From Thamnaconus septentrionalis (lineage: Eukaryota > Chordata > Actinopteri > Tetraodontiformes > Monacanthidae), in the NCBI GenBank assembly GCA_009823395.1, contig CM020511.1, positions 12,661,501-12,725,500 on the forward strand: DNA of 64,000 nucleotides, given 5' to 3'. The position numbers and the translations under genes were made by a program. Below are positions 13,141 to 24,900 of this stretch, piece after piece. Every line of letters starts with the position of its first letter. Position 1 is the stretch's first letter. Below the pieces are notes generated by a model. The model was not told the DNA's origin. It worked only from the letters and a program-made list of their open reading frames with translations, and ran no database searches.

Positions 13141-13889
13141 ACCCCACTCGCGCGGTTTGCTTTATGTCACTGCAGTGTGAAAAGCGCTGAGGAGAGACAT
13201 AATCTCTCTCATCTTTTTCAGTTTTCCTAGCCCTTTCTCCCTCTCAGGGCCCTGTGCTCTTTACTCCTCCCTCCTTTATCCCCGCCAAGGCTTTGTCCCC
13301 ACTGCAGAGAGCCTCTCTAAATAGAGGCCTTTAGATAGTCCAGGAACAGGGGGAGGCGTGGGGGGCAGCAGTGACGCGGCTGCTGTTGTTTCATTTACCT
13401 CTCCCTATGGCAACCAGCAGCGGCCGGCCAGGAATGTCCCCTCTCTGGACAAAGTCCTGGTCCCCGAAGCTGACACTTTGGGGGGACAGCAGCTGGGACG
13501 GCAAACCTCCCGCCCCCGCCCCTGCCTCCCCCCCGCCCCCGGACTACATGAAGTCCTGAGTCTGGACTTAATCCCCCCCCTCCTCCCTCGCCAACTCTCC
13601 TCGTGTGTCTACCCTCATTTTTCTGGATGATGAGCAGCCAGGGAAGCTTTTCACACACTATTAACTCTAGAGAAGCCGTATATAAGACCTGAAAATAATT
13701 TCCAAATCTCTTTTGGGGATGTAAAGAATCCTATAAGGCTTTCAGAGCGGTTGCACCACGCTCTGATGATCCAACATAGATCCCTTACGCAGCTGTAAAC
13801 AACCATTTAGGAGTACATGGAATTCTCAAAACTGCATCTTCCCCCCCTGGCAAATCCTTTAAGTCATTTATACTACAATTTGAATCCAG

Positions 13890-13972
<83 letters not shown>

Positions 13973-15000
13973 TGCGCGTGTGTACGTGTGGCCACTCTTA
14001 AGAATCGGTTTGGGGGTTTTTTGTCGTTAATTCACTTTACTGCCACGCAGGGCTCTGATATCTTCACTGGATGTGGCTGTGAAAAAGTTTTGTTCACTGA
14101 AGGACAAATGAACTGTGTTCAGTTAATCACTTTCTTCCCTCCAAAGAATGTTTCTTTTTCTTTTTTTTTATAGAATGGCAGAATTGTCATTTCTAATAGC
14201 AATAAGGCCTTCACAGCGCCACAATCAAAGAAGTGCACAGAGGATGATAATCCCATTTAACCTCTTGACTAACGCCAAGGCAGATAGCAGGATGCCGTGT
14301 CAACAAAACCAACACCCCCAATTATTCCTAAAATTAAATCCAATTTGTTTTCATCTGAGTGTGAGATTAAAAAAAAAATCCAATAGAACTGTTTGGATTA
14401 AAGTGTGTCTTAGTTTTTATTCTCCATAATTTATGTGTCAATGTCTCAATTTGTCTTTCCCCCTCAGCACATCATCCCTTGACATCTCAAACACATCCAT
14501 CCCAGTGAACATGATGGGACGCCCTGAGCTGTAAACCGCCTTTAAAGGGTAGCTTTTAAAAATGACATTGTTGAAAAAAAAAACTTTTTAACAAACTAAA
14601 CTTTGTTTGACAAATCATGAAAATGTCAATTTGGGGCATCATTGCTAAATATCAATTGATTAAGTGATAAAAATGAAAAATGAATGTGCTTGCAATTACA
14701 TTTTAACGTTAGACACCTCTCAATATTTCTAATCACTTGAAAATGCACATTAAAAAGACATGCATGCCATTATAAACATTAAAAATAATAATAATGATAA
14801 TCAGATCTTTAGGGCGTTGCAAGCTCTTTGCCATACATTTAACAGCAGAATTACGCATGGAATGAATGAACTCCTAAATGCAACATCTACCTCACAGACA
14901 AAGCTTTTTGTTCCCCCCATGAGAGGGGATTCTCGCCCTCCTGCATCCCATCCAGCCCATATCCGCAGCCTGACTCTTGATAGAACACGGTTATCAAAGT
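13141..15000. other. Gene-free stretch just upstream of the pou3f2 promoter
   Basis: C-rich and G-rich low-complexity sequence lies at 13240-13590. It is followed by the (TG)n tract at 13892-13978 and AT-rich sequence to 15000. No gene is supported. The 14140-14330 part is repeat-poor but shows nothing I can name. Confidence 0.45.
13892..13978. repeat. (TG)n/(TGCG)n microsatellite
   Basis: About 87 bp of TG grading into TGCG units. Confidence 0.95.
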
Positions 15001-15119
15001 AAATCAACTGTATCTTACAGTTGCAGTTCCTGGCGCTCCGTCTCCCCAATGCTGCGCTCCGGCTCTCCGCTTACACGGGAGCCTCGACTCGCACCTCTCC
15101 CAACAAAGAGGGTAGTGTT

Positions 15120-15334
15120 TGCGGAGACTTGCGCGCAGCCAATCGCCGCGCCGTCGCCCGTGGTTACCACGTCCATCAGCCGGCGCGCTCCAATGGGCTG
15201 CGTGGGCGGGGCCGAATCCAGGTGCGCCTCGGCCGTCCACTTGGCAGAGCGCCTGGGAGCCGCCTGTGGGCAGGAGAGGATCTGTCAAATGCGAGGTTCC
15301 TTTAATAAGAGCGACCAGTCCGGCTCCGAGAGTC
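15120..15334 (+). promoter_or_regulatory. pou3f2: Probable proximal promoter and 5' UTR of pou3f2
   Basis: CpG-rich DNA directly upstream of the start codon. CCAAT boxes lie at 15139-15143 and 15190-15194, and a GC box (GGGCGGGGC) at 15204-15212. No convincing TATA box is visible; the AT-rich TTTAATAA at 15301-15308 is too close to the start codon to serve as one. The transcription start cannot be placed from sequence alone. Confidence 0.55.
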
Positions 15335-15354
15335 ATGGCGACCGCAGCGTCTAA
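15192..15354 (+). other. Possible upstream ORF overlapping the pou3f2 start codon
   Basis: An ATG at 15192 opens a 53-codon frame that ends at TAA 15352-15354, 17 nt past the A of the pou3f2 ATG and in another frame. If the transcript starts upstream of 15192, this frame would compete with initiation at 15335. Its peptide has no recognised homology. The ATG overlaps a CCAAT box, so this base may instead be promoter. Confidence 0.3.
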
Positions 15355-16483
15355 CCACTACAACATCCTCACCTCCAGCGCATCCATCGTGCACTCGGAG
15401 CCCGGCAGCATGCAGCAAGCCACGGCGTACCGGGACGCGCAGAGCCTGTTGCAGAGCGACTACCCGCTGCAGAGCAACAGCCACACGCTCAGCCATGCGC
15501 ACCAGTGGATCACGGCGCTGTCCCACGGAGACGCAGCCCCGTGGTCGTCCAGCCCGCTCGGCGGCGAGCAGGACATCAAGCCGGCGGTGCAGGGCGCCCG
15601 GGACGAGATGCACAACTCCAGCAGCAGCCTCCAGCACCAGTCGCGGCCGCCGCACCTGGTGCACCAGACGCACGCCAACCACCACGACGGCGGCCGAGCG
15701 TGGAGGACCACCACCGCCGCGGCGCACATACCGAGCATGGCGACGACGAACGGCCAAAGCCTTATTTACTCCCAGCCGGGCTTCACCGTCAACGGGCTGA
15801 TCCCGGGCAGCGGCCAGGGGATGCACCACCACAACCTAAGAGACAGTCACGACGACCACCACAGCCCGCACCTCAGCGACCACGGCCACCCGACGTCCCA
15901 GCATCAGCACCAGCACCGGCCGCAGAGCCACCACGACCACTCGGACGAGGATACGCCGACCTCGGACGACCTGGAGCAGTTCGCCAAGCAGTTTAAGCAG
16001 CGGAGGATCAAGCTGGGCTTTACGCAGGCGGACGTAGGACTCGCCCTGGGGACCCTGTACGGAAATGTGTTTTCCCAGACCACCATATGCAGGTTTGAGG
16101 CCCTGCAGCTCAGCTTCAAAAACATGTGCAAGCTGAAGCCTCTGTTGAACAAGTGGTTGGAGGAGGCGGACTCCACCTCGGGCAGCCCGACCAGCCTGGA
16201 CAAAATCGCGGCGCAGGGGAGGAAAAGGAAAAAACGGACATCAATCGAGGTAAGCGTGAAGGGAGCTTTGGAGAGCCATTTTTTGAAGTGCCCGAAACCG
16301 TCGGCGCCGGAAATAATCAACCTGGCGGACAATCTGCACCTGGAGAAAGAAGTGGTGAGGGTTTGGTTTTGTAACAGGAGACAGAAGGAGAAACGCATGA
16401 CCCCTCCCGGAGCGCTGCCGGGGAGCGAGGATGTGTACGGGGACACGCCGCCGCACCACGGGGTCCAGACCCCGGTCCAATGA
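15335..16483 (+). CDS. pou3f2: POU domain, class 3, transcription factor 2 (Brn-2)
   Basis: A single-exon gene of 382 residues. Class III POU genes are intronless, which fits. The protein is a nuclear DNA-binding factor of neural progenitors, neurons and the neuroendocrine hypothalamus that binds octamer-type sites. The N-terminus [20 protein letters not shown] and the C-terminus HHGVQTPVQ are those of POU3F2 rather than POU3F1, 3F3 or 3F4. The N-terminal half is a His/Ser-rich transactivation region. It lacks the long Gly and Gln runs of mammalian POU3F2, hence the shorter length (443 residues in human). The POU-specific domain spans about 206-280, and the homeodomain about 296-355 with the recognition helix [11 protein letters not shown]. 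Helix 2 has unusual substitutions ([12 protein letters not shown]). The start is the first in-frame ATG and coincides with the conserved N-terminus. Whether it is the teleost a or b copy is not resolved. Confidence 0.97.
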   Translation: MATAASNHYNILTSSASIVHSEPGSMQQATAYRDAQSLLQSDYPLQSNSHTLSHAHQWITALSHGDAAPWSSSPLGGEQDIKPAVQGARDEMHNSSSSLQHQSRPPHLVHQTHANHHDGGRAWRTTTAAAHIPSMATTNGQSLIYSQPGFTVNGLIPGSGQGMHHHNLRDSHDDHHSPHLSDHGHPTSQHQHQHRPQSHHDHSDEDTPTSDDLEQFAKQFKQRRIKLGFTQADVGLALGTLYGNVFSQTTICRFEALQLSFKNMCKLKPLLNKWLEEADSTSGSPTSLDKIAAQGRKRKKRTSIEVSVKGALESHFLKCPKPSAPEIINLADNLHLEKEVVRVWFCNRRQKEKRMTPPGALPGSEDVYGDTPPHHGVQTPVQ

Positions 16484-17337
16484 ACTCTGTCGGAGAGCTC
16501 CTCCGGGACATGTTTTCCTTTTTAATTTATCCCCAAGGTTATATATAAATCACTGGACTATGAAACGCTATAGTGGGTGTTTTATGTATAATAGAATTGC
16601 AGCGAGTACTCACAACAGTATCTGCAGCGAATTATCCGAGAAATGGGAGAGACGAGCTACGCGGGAGAGGAAAGGACATGTTTTCCGCCCCTCTCCGAAG
16701 GAACAGAAGCCCGTGTTGTGCTCTCCGAGGATACAAGCCCAGGCACTGTGACTTCCAGTCGACGCAGTTTTTCAAGGTGTAGCCCCTATTGTGTATTGAA
16801 ATTATGCGAGGAGGGGGTGGAGGGGTGGAAGACAGAGGGTGGGTTGGTGGTCATCTTGCGACCTGTTTGGTTGTTTTTTTTTTTTGGGGGGTTTGTTGGG
16901 GTTGTTTTTTGTTTTTGTTTTTTTTTAATATACACAACAAAGCATAGCAGGATGGTTTCCATTCGCCATCACTTTTACTATCAAACCGCACAAAAGCCGC
17001 TCTGTTCTGTTCCTCTCCCCGTGCGCAAAAAAATGGCAAACAAATAAGGCGTTTTAGTAGCTCTGCTGCGCGTGATGGAAGGGTGGGTGGTGGAAGAGGG
17101 TGATGGTGGTGGTGGGGCTGGGTAGGTGGGGGGGAATCTAAGGAGCCTCGATAATGGAGTAAACTGGAGGCCAGCAAAGGCTGCAGCCTCGGTCCAGCGG
17201 AGAGCAGCTGAGGGTGAGCATCGCCCGGGTCCCATCTGTCAGCCAGGCAGCCGCTGCACGCGCTCTGCTGCTGGGAGGAGGAGGACAGTGTGGGCCGGTC
17301 AGCCAGTGCGGAGGGAGGTCACAACAACAAGAACAAC

Positions 17338-17338
<1 letters not shown>

Positions 17339-17386
<48 letters not shown>

Positions 17387-17387
17387 T
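17339..17387. repeat. (TTA)n microsatellite
   Basis: A pure ATT/TTA array of about 16 units in the probable pou3f2 3' UTR. Confidence 0.97.
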
Positions 17388-18343
17388 TGAAGCGCCAGTA
17401 TTTGGCCCGAACGCAATGTAAACACGCGGCCTCTGTCATTAGTCAAACAGCAGCATAAACAGAAAAGCCCGCTATATTACCGAGCATTAAATAATAATCT
17501 CCACCCTCGGCGACCCCCCTACCCCACCCCACACCCCCACTCGCAGGGTCTCCCAGCTCCAGCAAAGGGCTCCGTGACGATTGATTGGATTACTTGGCAC
17601 TTTTCCACGTGCAGGATGGGTTTTTGTTTTTTTGTGTTGTTTTTTAGACATAGAGCTCTGCAAACAAACAAAACAAAACAAAATATGGCACCAACTCCTC
17701 GCAAAACATTGGGAAACACTTTTGTAAATATTGTATAACTTTTTCAAAAAAAATTCATGGCTTCATCCCCTTTTTTCTCTTTACTTCACTGGGGCACTTT
17801 TTGGATTGTGTTTCTTCTTTTTCCTAAGAAAAAGTTGATTTTTTTAATCTATAAAAAAAAAAATCCGTTTCATTAGCCGACCTACTGCCTTGTATTTGTG
17901 TGTTATTTAACGTTCTTTTTTTGCCGATCATTTTTGTGTGTTGAATTTTTAATTTCAGCCTAAATATGTTTTGGTTTTTTTTGTTTCCCCTGAATGTAAA
18001 AACGGTTGAACCTGTTCTAATTGTGCAGGAAGTTCTGATAAGCCGTCTGATGTCCTCTCTGAAATTAGAATCAAATTGTGCTCCAGTGTGTTATAGTGCT
18101 TTAAGAAGTGAATACGGATCAGTCTGTAAAAGTAATTTAGAGAAATGTCAGAAATGAAATCACACTTGTCAAGGAACACAACAAACTGAGGGTAAGAGAG
18201 ATAAAGACAATAGCAATAATAACAACAATAATAATAATAATTATAATAATGATTATAATTAAAAGACATTTGGCTTTCTCCCTGTAAAAGCCTAATTTCT
18301 CTCATTTTGTGTAATTCCAAAAATAATTTCATGGGCAAAATAC

Positions 18344-18344
<1 letters not shown>

Positions 18345-18395
<51 letters not shown>
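18345..18395. repeat. (TTA)n microsatellite
   Basis: A second pure TTA array, about 17 units, 1 kb after the first. Confidence 0.97.
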
Positions 18396-18396
<1 letters not shown>

Positions 18397-19366
18397 ATCG
18401 ACTTATTTTTTCAGAGGTTAATTCCATGCGTTTCATTTTAGCCATTTGATTCCTCCTCGTCTATGTTGCTTTATTAGGCTACAGCAGGTGGGATTTGCCC
18501 GCAGACGTTTTCTTTTTATTATTATTTTTTTTAGCATCGTTTATGAGATTGTAATTTATTCACTGACTCTAATAGATGACACAAAGTGCAAGATATTTTA
18601 TGAGATGACACAGAGGGATTTTTTATATGTTGTTTTCGTGTGAGGGGCGGGGGGTGTATCTTATTTTTGTTTTTAATCGTTATTATTTTATTTTCAGTGT
18701 TTTCGCCATATAGCCTGGACCGCGAACGGCTCGACGTTTTTTTGTGCATATGGCTTGTTTTCCTTTTTATTTTTTATTTTTTATTTTAGTATAGCGCAAA
18801 ACAGGGTCTCGTTCTTTCTTTCTTTCTCTCCTCCCGATCCTCTGCTGTGCATCCGGCTTTTCTTTCCTTTTTCTTTTGTTTACCTCGTTCCCTCCCTCCT
18901 CATTTTTTTTTTTTTTTTTGCTCCCCGCGCAGATGAAAAAAGAAAACCAGCGAGCTAAGGCGCGCTCATCGGTGGCATCAGTAGCTTTAATGAATCGATC
19001 CAATCATAATTCACTGCAAAATGAAAAAAACAAGAGGTGTGGGGACGTGTCGACCTGTAGCAACCCGCTGTTTGTTTCCATTGCTTGTTAAATCCTTTTT
19101 TTGTTTTGTTTTTTTTTGTTTGGTTTTATTTGGGGTTGGGGGTGTATTGGATGGGAGGGAGGTGGGGAGGGGGGTTTAGGCCTATAGGCTATGTCACATT
19201 CACTGGATGAACTTGGGGTAGATAAAGCAAGAGGTGCAAAAAATGCCCGCGGGTGTTTCATCTCCTGACACATGAACAACGGACTTGCACATTTTTTTGA
19301 ATAATGGGGGTTGATATTAAAGAGCTTTTTTTCCAACGTCGAGGCTGAATGTATTTTGTGTGAACC

Positions 19367-19369
<3 letters not shown>

Positions 19370-19405
<36 letters not shown>
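19370..19405. repeat. (CTG)12 microsatellite
   Basis: An uninterrupted CTG array of about 12 units on the sense strand of pou3f2, in its probable 3' UTR or just downstream. Confidence 0.95.
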
Positions 19406-19406
<1 letters not shown>

Positions 19407-20150
19407 GGTGACTTGCCTATCTGCTCGGGATCTTCTTTCAGGGGCCGGTGCGGGGCGGTGCGGGGGGCTTCCCGCTCCTCACTCCATTTGGCTGCCGAAT
19501 TAATCGTTGAGAGAAAATCGGGGCCTGATGAATGGAAAAGATTGCGAGCCCGTGTTGTCTCAGCCTCAGCCCCCCCGGCTTGCTTTTTCTTTTCTTTTTT
19601 TCCCTACTGGGTAGCCTTCGCCGTCTAGGTTGAAATTAGTGTGTGTGTGTGTGTGTGTGGTGGTGGGGCAAAGTGGGGTCTGAGGACCCGGAGAGGTCCG
19701 CACGAGGTGCTAAGGAAGGGTCGAGCCGTGTTGATGGTTTTAATCCTATTCGCTGTCTTGTTTGGAATCCACGGATCACTGCCACGCTTCTTTCTGCCCA
19801 GCAGTGTCGTCAACAAAGGACGGCTGTAACTTATTTACACGTCACGTGCGTTTTATTTTGAATTGTTTTAAATGTGCAATAATTTTAAATCTGAGTTATC
19901 AAGTGAAAACAAGAATATTTTTTATTTAGGAGGGGGAGAATCTGGTGGTGTTGCTGCTTATTTGAAAACAGTTATAAACTACCATTTTTATACTAGTGTC
20001 ACAAAAATGTCTCGTTTTGGCTTTATTTTTTTTCAAGCATAAACAATTTAAAGTAAAAGAATAGAATATTTTAAAAAAAATCCCCTCCCACAAAGCAGAC
20101 CACAAACGCTTCGTTTTGAAATTTAAAAATCAGAGTTTCCGTCTTTTAAT

Positions 20151-20156
20151 AATAAA
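20151..20156 (+). other. pou3f2: Candidate polyadenylation signal AATAAA for pou3f2
   Basis: A canonical hexamer on the plus strand after a long T-rich region, with a GT-rich stretch (about 20165-20190) downstream. A further AATAAA at about 20690 is an alternative. Confidence 0.25.
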
Positions 20157-21288
20157 ACCGAAATGCTATGTGGATCACTGTGTGTCGAGAAAGAAGCTCT
20201 AATGGGAGTGAAATGTGCTTTCCAGCCATCCATCCTGGCCGAACACGTGTTGGCAGCGGTGTTGACAGTGACGACCCTGCCTGCCGCCTTGCACTCCTCT
20301 CCTCTCCTCCTCTCCCCCCGCCGCGGGGTGCCATTTCTCCCTAATTTCCCCCGAAAGGAAACCGATTCATTTTATTTTGAAGCTAAAGAAAAGAGAAGCA
20401 GCCGTCTCCGCCACTTCCTGCTCATAAACACCACAATGTGTTGCCCTCTGTGCTTGTCATAATCATATCAATTAGCATTCGGATGCGCCGCTCTGGTGTC
20501 TGCAGCCGTGCAGAGTGTGAGACGCATGCGGTGAAAATGAGATTTACACGCCTCAGTATTATCGGGGTTTTTTGGGTTTTTTTTGGGGGGGGGGGGGGGG
20601 GAGGGATTGGCAATCGATACATCATCGGTTATCGATGACCTTGACTGATTAAGCTGATTTCAAATAATTTTTTTGGAACTAAGCAGAAAAATAAAGAAGC
20701 AGGGCGCGCTTTTAATTGTCGAAAATCAACTTCATGTGGAGCTTCTAAACGGAAACCACCTTGTCATTTGCAATAACAATAACGATAATAATAATAATAA
20801 GGCAGAAGGTTGCATTGCAGTGTTTTTTTTTGTTGTTTTTTTATATTGTGGTTACTTTGCTCCTGCTGATGTAAGCACAGCGGATGTGATCGGTGTTACC
20901 GGTGGCTGCAGCATCACTACTCGCCGTTTGACCTGCACCCATTTGGATGCCTGGGACCCGGAAATCCAGCCCAGCTTCGCGCCTCTGGAAGTCTACTTTA
21001 TTTTTTTATTTTTTATTTTTTTATTTTTTTGCGGAGCCCTCTAATTAAAAACAAAAAAAGGTGCGCCGCCGTGCCCTCCACTCCGCTCTCCAGAAGACGC
21101 AATTAATAGCGCGTCGCGTTAATTACACCTTCCTTTTTATTTAGGTGACTTGAAATTTCCCATTAGGCTCCCACAACGGAGAGAGAGAGAGAGTACAAAA
21201 AAAAAAAAAAAAAATCTCCATTCCGGTGTTGTGCCCCCGAGATCCTGCGCTGTGTGGAGAGCTAGAGATGCGGGATATAGTCGGTGCT

Positions 21289-21308
21289 TTATCGCCATCT
21301 AGCGACAG
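21289..21308 (-). promoter_or_regulatory. CTCF-like motif
   Basis: The plus strand reads ATCGCCATCTAGCGACAGCA. Its reverse complement contains CGCTAGATGGCG, close to the CCASYAGRKGGC core known for vertebrate CTCF. Binding is not shown. Confidence 0.35.
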
Positions 21309-23598
21309 CAAGGTGAACTAAGGGTGAGTCCGAGCTGTTATGTCATTTTATTGTCTCTAAAGGGGCTGGAGGAAAATTAAATAAAATAATGGCAATTAAC
21401 AGGAAGCCTGTCAGTGATTATACAATTAATATTGCTAATATAATAAAATGGTAACAAATAATGGGTTAATGAGGGTGATATACATTGCTGAGGAGCTGGT
21501 TGACTGTGAACACTCACTTTCAGCTCTTGCACCATGATGATCTGAGGTCTAGAGGGAAATGATTTGTGTAAAGTCTGGTTTTAAATAGTTACTGCGGTTT
21601 CACAAATCTCTACATCAGTGTTTTGTTATACAAAATCATTGTTGGGGTCAACTCATTTATTCCCTGCAACTGGTCCCAGACATAATATACATAATGGATT
21701 TATGTTGTTGTGTTTTTGTGGTGACCCATAATTGTTACACAATTGTTTTACAATTTTCCAAAATTGAAATCTAAAATATAGGGTGTTTCAAAATAAATTA
21801 ATATAATATTTTAAAAGGCTAAATAAACAAAAGACAATAGCAAGTTAACACAAAGAAAATAAACAGTTAAATAGTCCCATTTTAAAGATTTCAACCATTC
21901 CAAATAAGATGAATTAGTTGATGAAAACACTTAAATTTAAGACAAATTCTCTCTCGATGACCAATAGACATTTTAATTCTATTTACAGCTTATCTGTCTT
22001 AAACGGTACTGTTTAATGTGACGTGTTGTCTTCTTAAATATTGTGTTTGGAAAAAAATGTCTGAGAAAAACGCATTGTAGCAACAGTGATTATCATTTCT
22101 ATTTATTACCTATTTATTATTATTTGTTTTTATTTTCAATGTTTTATTTATTACGATTATAATTTGTTTGACTTATTTTGTGTTGAACCGGAGCTGGCAG
22201 CGTTGGCTATAGGTTGGAGTGCATTTACAAAAAATACAAAAAAAAGGTTTCACATACAAAAAATATCACACAGAAATAATAACAGCATCTAAAATCTGGA
22301 GCGTTTGCCTGTTCTACACTTTTTAACCAAGTGCGAGCTTTATGTACCTGAGATGACCTTTGCTACGTTCCATTGTGTGCTTATTACGACATACAGACAC
22401 AAGATTAATTTATTTATTTATAATGTGAATTTATCTGTATTTTTAAGATACCTAGCCTAGCTGTAGGGATTAATTGTTTAAAAAAAAAAAAACTCTAAGT
22501 AATTGGAGAATGGCACTAATCCACAAGCTGCTTATTTTACAGCCTTGTGAGTAAGCTTTACACCTCCAGTCTGCAGGTTTGCTCTCGCGGTCAACCATCC
22601 GCTTCACTGTGTTAACGCACACCTCTTACTGTAAAGAATCCAGAGAATTTCTTTTCTTTTTTTCGCAACAGTAGAGTGGTGCGCATGTGCAGAAGTATCG
22701 CCGGTGCAGTCGGAATCCCTGGATGAGCTTTTTTTTTTTATGACTTGGACCATAACAAGAAACACAGGGGGCTGTTACCTATTTAACCATTCAGAGGCAC
22801 ACAAGAGGCCAACTCATTTTGAACCATTTCCTCCACCGCCAAAGGCCCCCTGGAGGACACTTTATCAGGTCTCATCTTGCGCAGAGGCCTGGCTCCAAGA
22901 GGACACTTTGTGGCTTTGTTTTTAATGTTTGAGGCGTACGGGCTTGAGTGTCAGGGAATGGTTAAATGAGAAATGCCATCTCAGCACACTAACAAGGGGA
23001 TGGGGGAGGGGTGCGGCGGGGGAGGGGAAAGCACAACGTTTTATTTGCAATCAGCAGAGGCGAGCGAGATGTTGGGGGGGAGAAAGTGAAAAATGGGAGC
23101 GTTAATTGAACAACAGACAGATATATCTGTGTCACAATCTCCCAACGCATAATGCGATTTTACATGGTGAGTAACGGCCTAATGTCTCGCCATGATTTCC
23201 TGGGGTCTAATTAATTCTGAAAATGCTTTTGTCGCCAACTTTATTTATCCCCCAGAGATCTTAATGCGTCTGTGGCGAAGTTCCCCCTGTCAAACATCGT
23301 GTCCATCTCCCAGACGCCTGAAGATGAATCAGCCCTCTGTATCAATCACTCATCCTGTATCTCCGTCACCACCCCCCCACCCTCCTCCACCACCACGGCG
23401 GGCTGATAACAGTGGCAGTGGAACACGACTCCACCGTTTGACATTGTTGTTCTTCAATCTCACTCAGATGCATCGCGGCTAATTGCGGTTTGCACACTTA
23501 AGCACACAAATGTGCGCGCGCGTTCATTTGTAAACCCGTTATTGTTTAATTATAACTTCACATGAACTTTGCTGAGCAGCGGGGCGAAACGTGCAACC

Positions 23599-23642
23599 TC
23601 ACCACCACCACCACCACCACCACCACACACACACACACACAC
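23599..23642. repeat. (CAC)n/(CA)n compound microsatellite
   Basis: A CAC array that runs directly into CA repeats. Confidence 0.93.
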
Positions 23643-24900
23643 GCTTCCTGAGTTCGCACCCCTCCCACCACCCTTCTCCCCGCCCTACGAACCCCCTCCA
23701 CTGCATAATTATTCAGGCTGTAATTGCCCGGCCTGTTTGTGAAACATGCTCATCCCTCACCGAGGCCATCCCAGTCAGCTCCTGTGTCACCGCCGCTCCG
23801 AGCAGAGCCATCAGCCTCTAATACGGCTTCTGTTGCGGGCTGCTGACAGAGCAGCCTCCAGATGGACAGCAGTCGCCTAAGTTTATGGGCTACAAAGCAA
23901 AAACAGAAGGTGGGAAAGTTTATCCCCCACGCCCTCCCCCTTCATCGCTCCTCTGTCCAAAAAAAGTGGAGAAGTGATTAAAACTTTTTCAGCCCCTTAC
24001 TGCACAAAACACGACCGGACCAATCGGACTGCGAGAGCATCAGATGCTGGTTTTGTTTTGTGGCATCTTCTGGTCTGTATCTATAGAAATAACTCAAAGT
24101 GTAGTAGTGCTGAACAAGCTGAAACATCTAGATGAGATTGCAAGTGAAGCCCTCAAAGTTTAAGCACAATAACATATGTTAGATTTGTTTCAAAATAAAA
24201 AACAAAAGAAGTGCTAAAATCTTCGGATGGTAGCGCATTTAAAAATGTATGTTGGTCTGAACCACAAAGCACAATAGGAGGAATAGTGAATAAATAAACA
24301 ATCAATTAATAATATACAAATACATAATACAAACAACTATTGCAGTAGCCAGATAAATATGATACACCCTCGTCACGGCAGCCACATAGTTGTGTAAGAG
24401 TGAAGCAAGAGAAGCATCTAACAGTGAGAAAATGTATCCAAGGCAGCATGCTGATACTCAATGGTGCAATATGAGCTGTTGGTTGCAAGTGAACCCACTA
24501 TTCATGCAAATATATGCTTATTACCAGCTAATGAAAATACAATCAGTCATGTATTTTTAGTGCTGTCTTTAACACAAAAGCATATACACATGTTTTTCTG
24601 AGTGCATTACATGCCACAGTGATCCTTAAATCGCTTAAGTTGCAGAGTAAAGTGGAGTCCAGATGCAACCTGAAAGGCTTCAGTACACTCAGTGAAACGT
24701 CACTTTAATACATTTTCTTCATTGCACCTGTCTGTATAAAATCATAATCATTAAATAAAAACAACAACAACATTTGATTACCTCTGCTGCAGTCTGGAAA
24801 ACTTTCAGCCTTTTTCTCTAGTTAGTATTAACACTACACCCCTTACATATGTAGGCTATTGTTCTATTTTACTGTTTCAAGGAAATAGAGCAGGACACTA

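Larger units (their letters stand above)
16484..20160 (+). other. pou3f2: Probable pou3f2 3' UTR and downstream T-rich sequence
   Basis: About 3.7 kb of T-rich, AT-rich sequence follows the stop codon with no coding potential. Long 3' UTRs are usual for this gene. It contains many oligo-T runs, three trinucleotide microsatellites (17339, 18345, 19370), a (GT)n tract at 19640-19659 and G-rich patches at 16805-16895 and 17085-17135. The first clear AATAAA I found downstream of the stop is at 20151, so the extent is a guess. Confidence 0.4.
20161..24900. other. Intergenic stretch between pou3f2 and fbxl4, first part
   Basis: No gene is supported. A G-run (about 18 G) lies at 20585-20602, T/A-rich stretches at 21000-21035, an A-run at 21197-21214, and a (CAC)n(CA)n tract at 23599-23642. 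Repeat-poor parts at 21090-21180, 22930-23260 and 23490-23560 may be regulatory. A perfect octamer, ATGCAAAT, lies at 24504-24511. Frames seen here are short and unrelated to known proteins. Confidence 0.45.

Noticed and set aside
15119..15334. In-frame 5' extension of pou3f2
   Set aside because: The frame is open but contains no ATG, and the known POU3F2 N-terminus begins at 15335.
15302..16446. Long minus-strand frames opposite pou3f2
   Set aside because: They are shadows of the GC-rich coding strand without homology.
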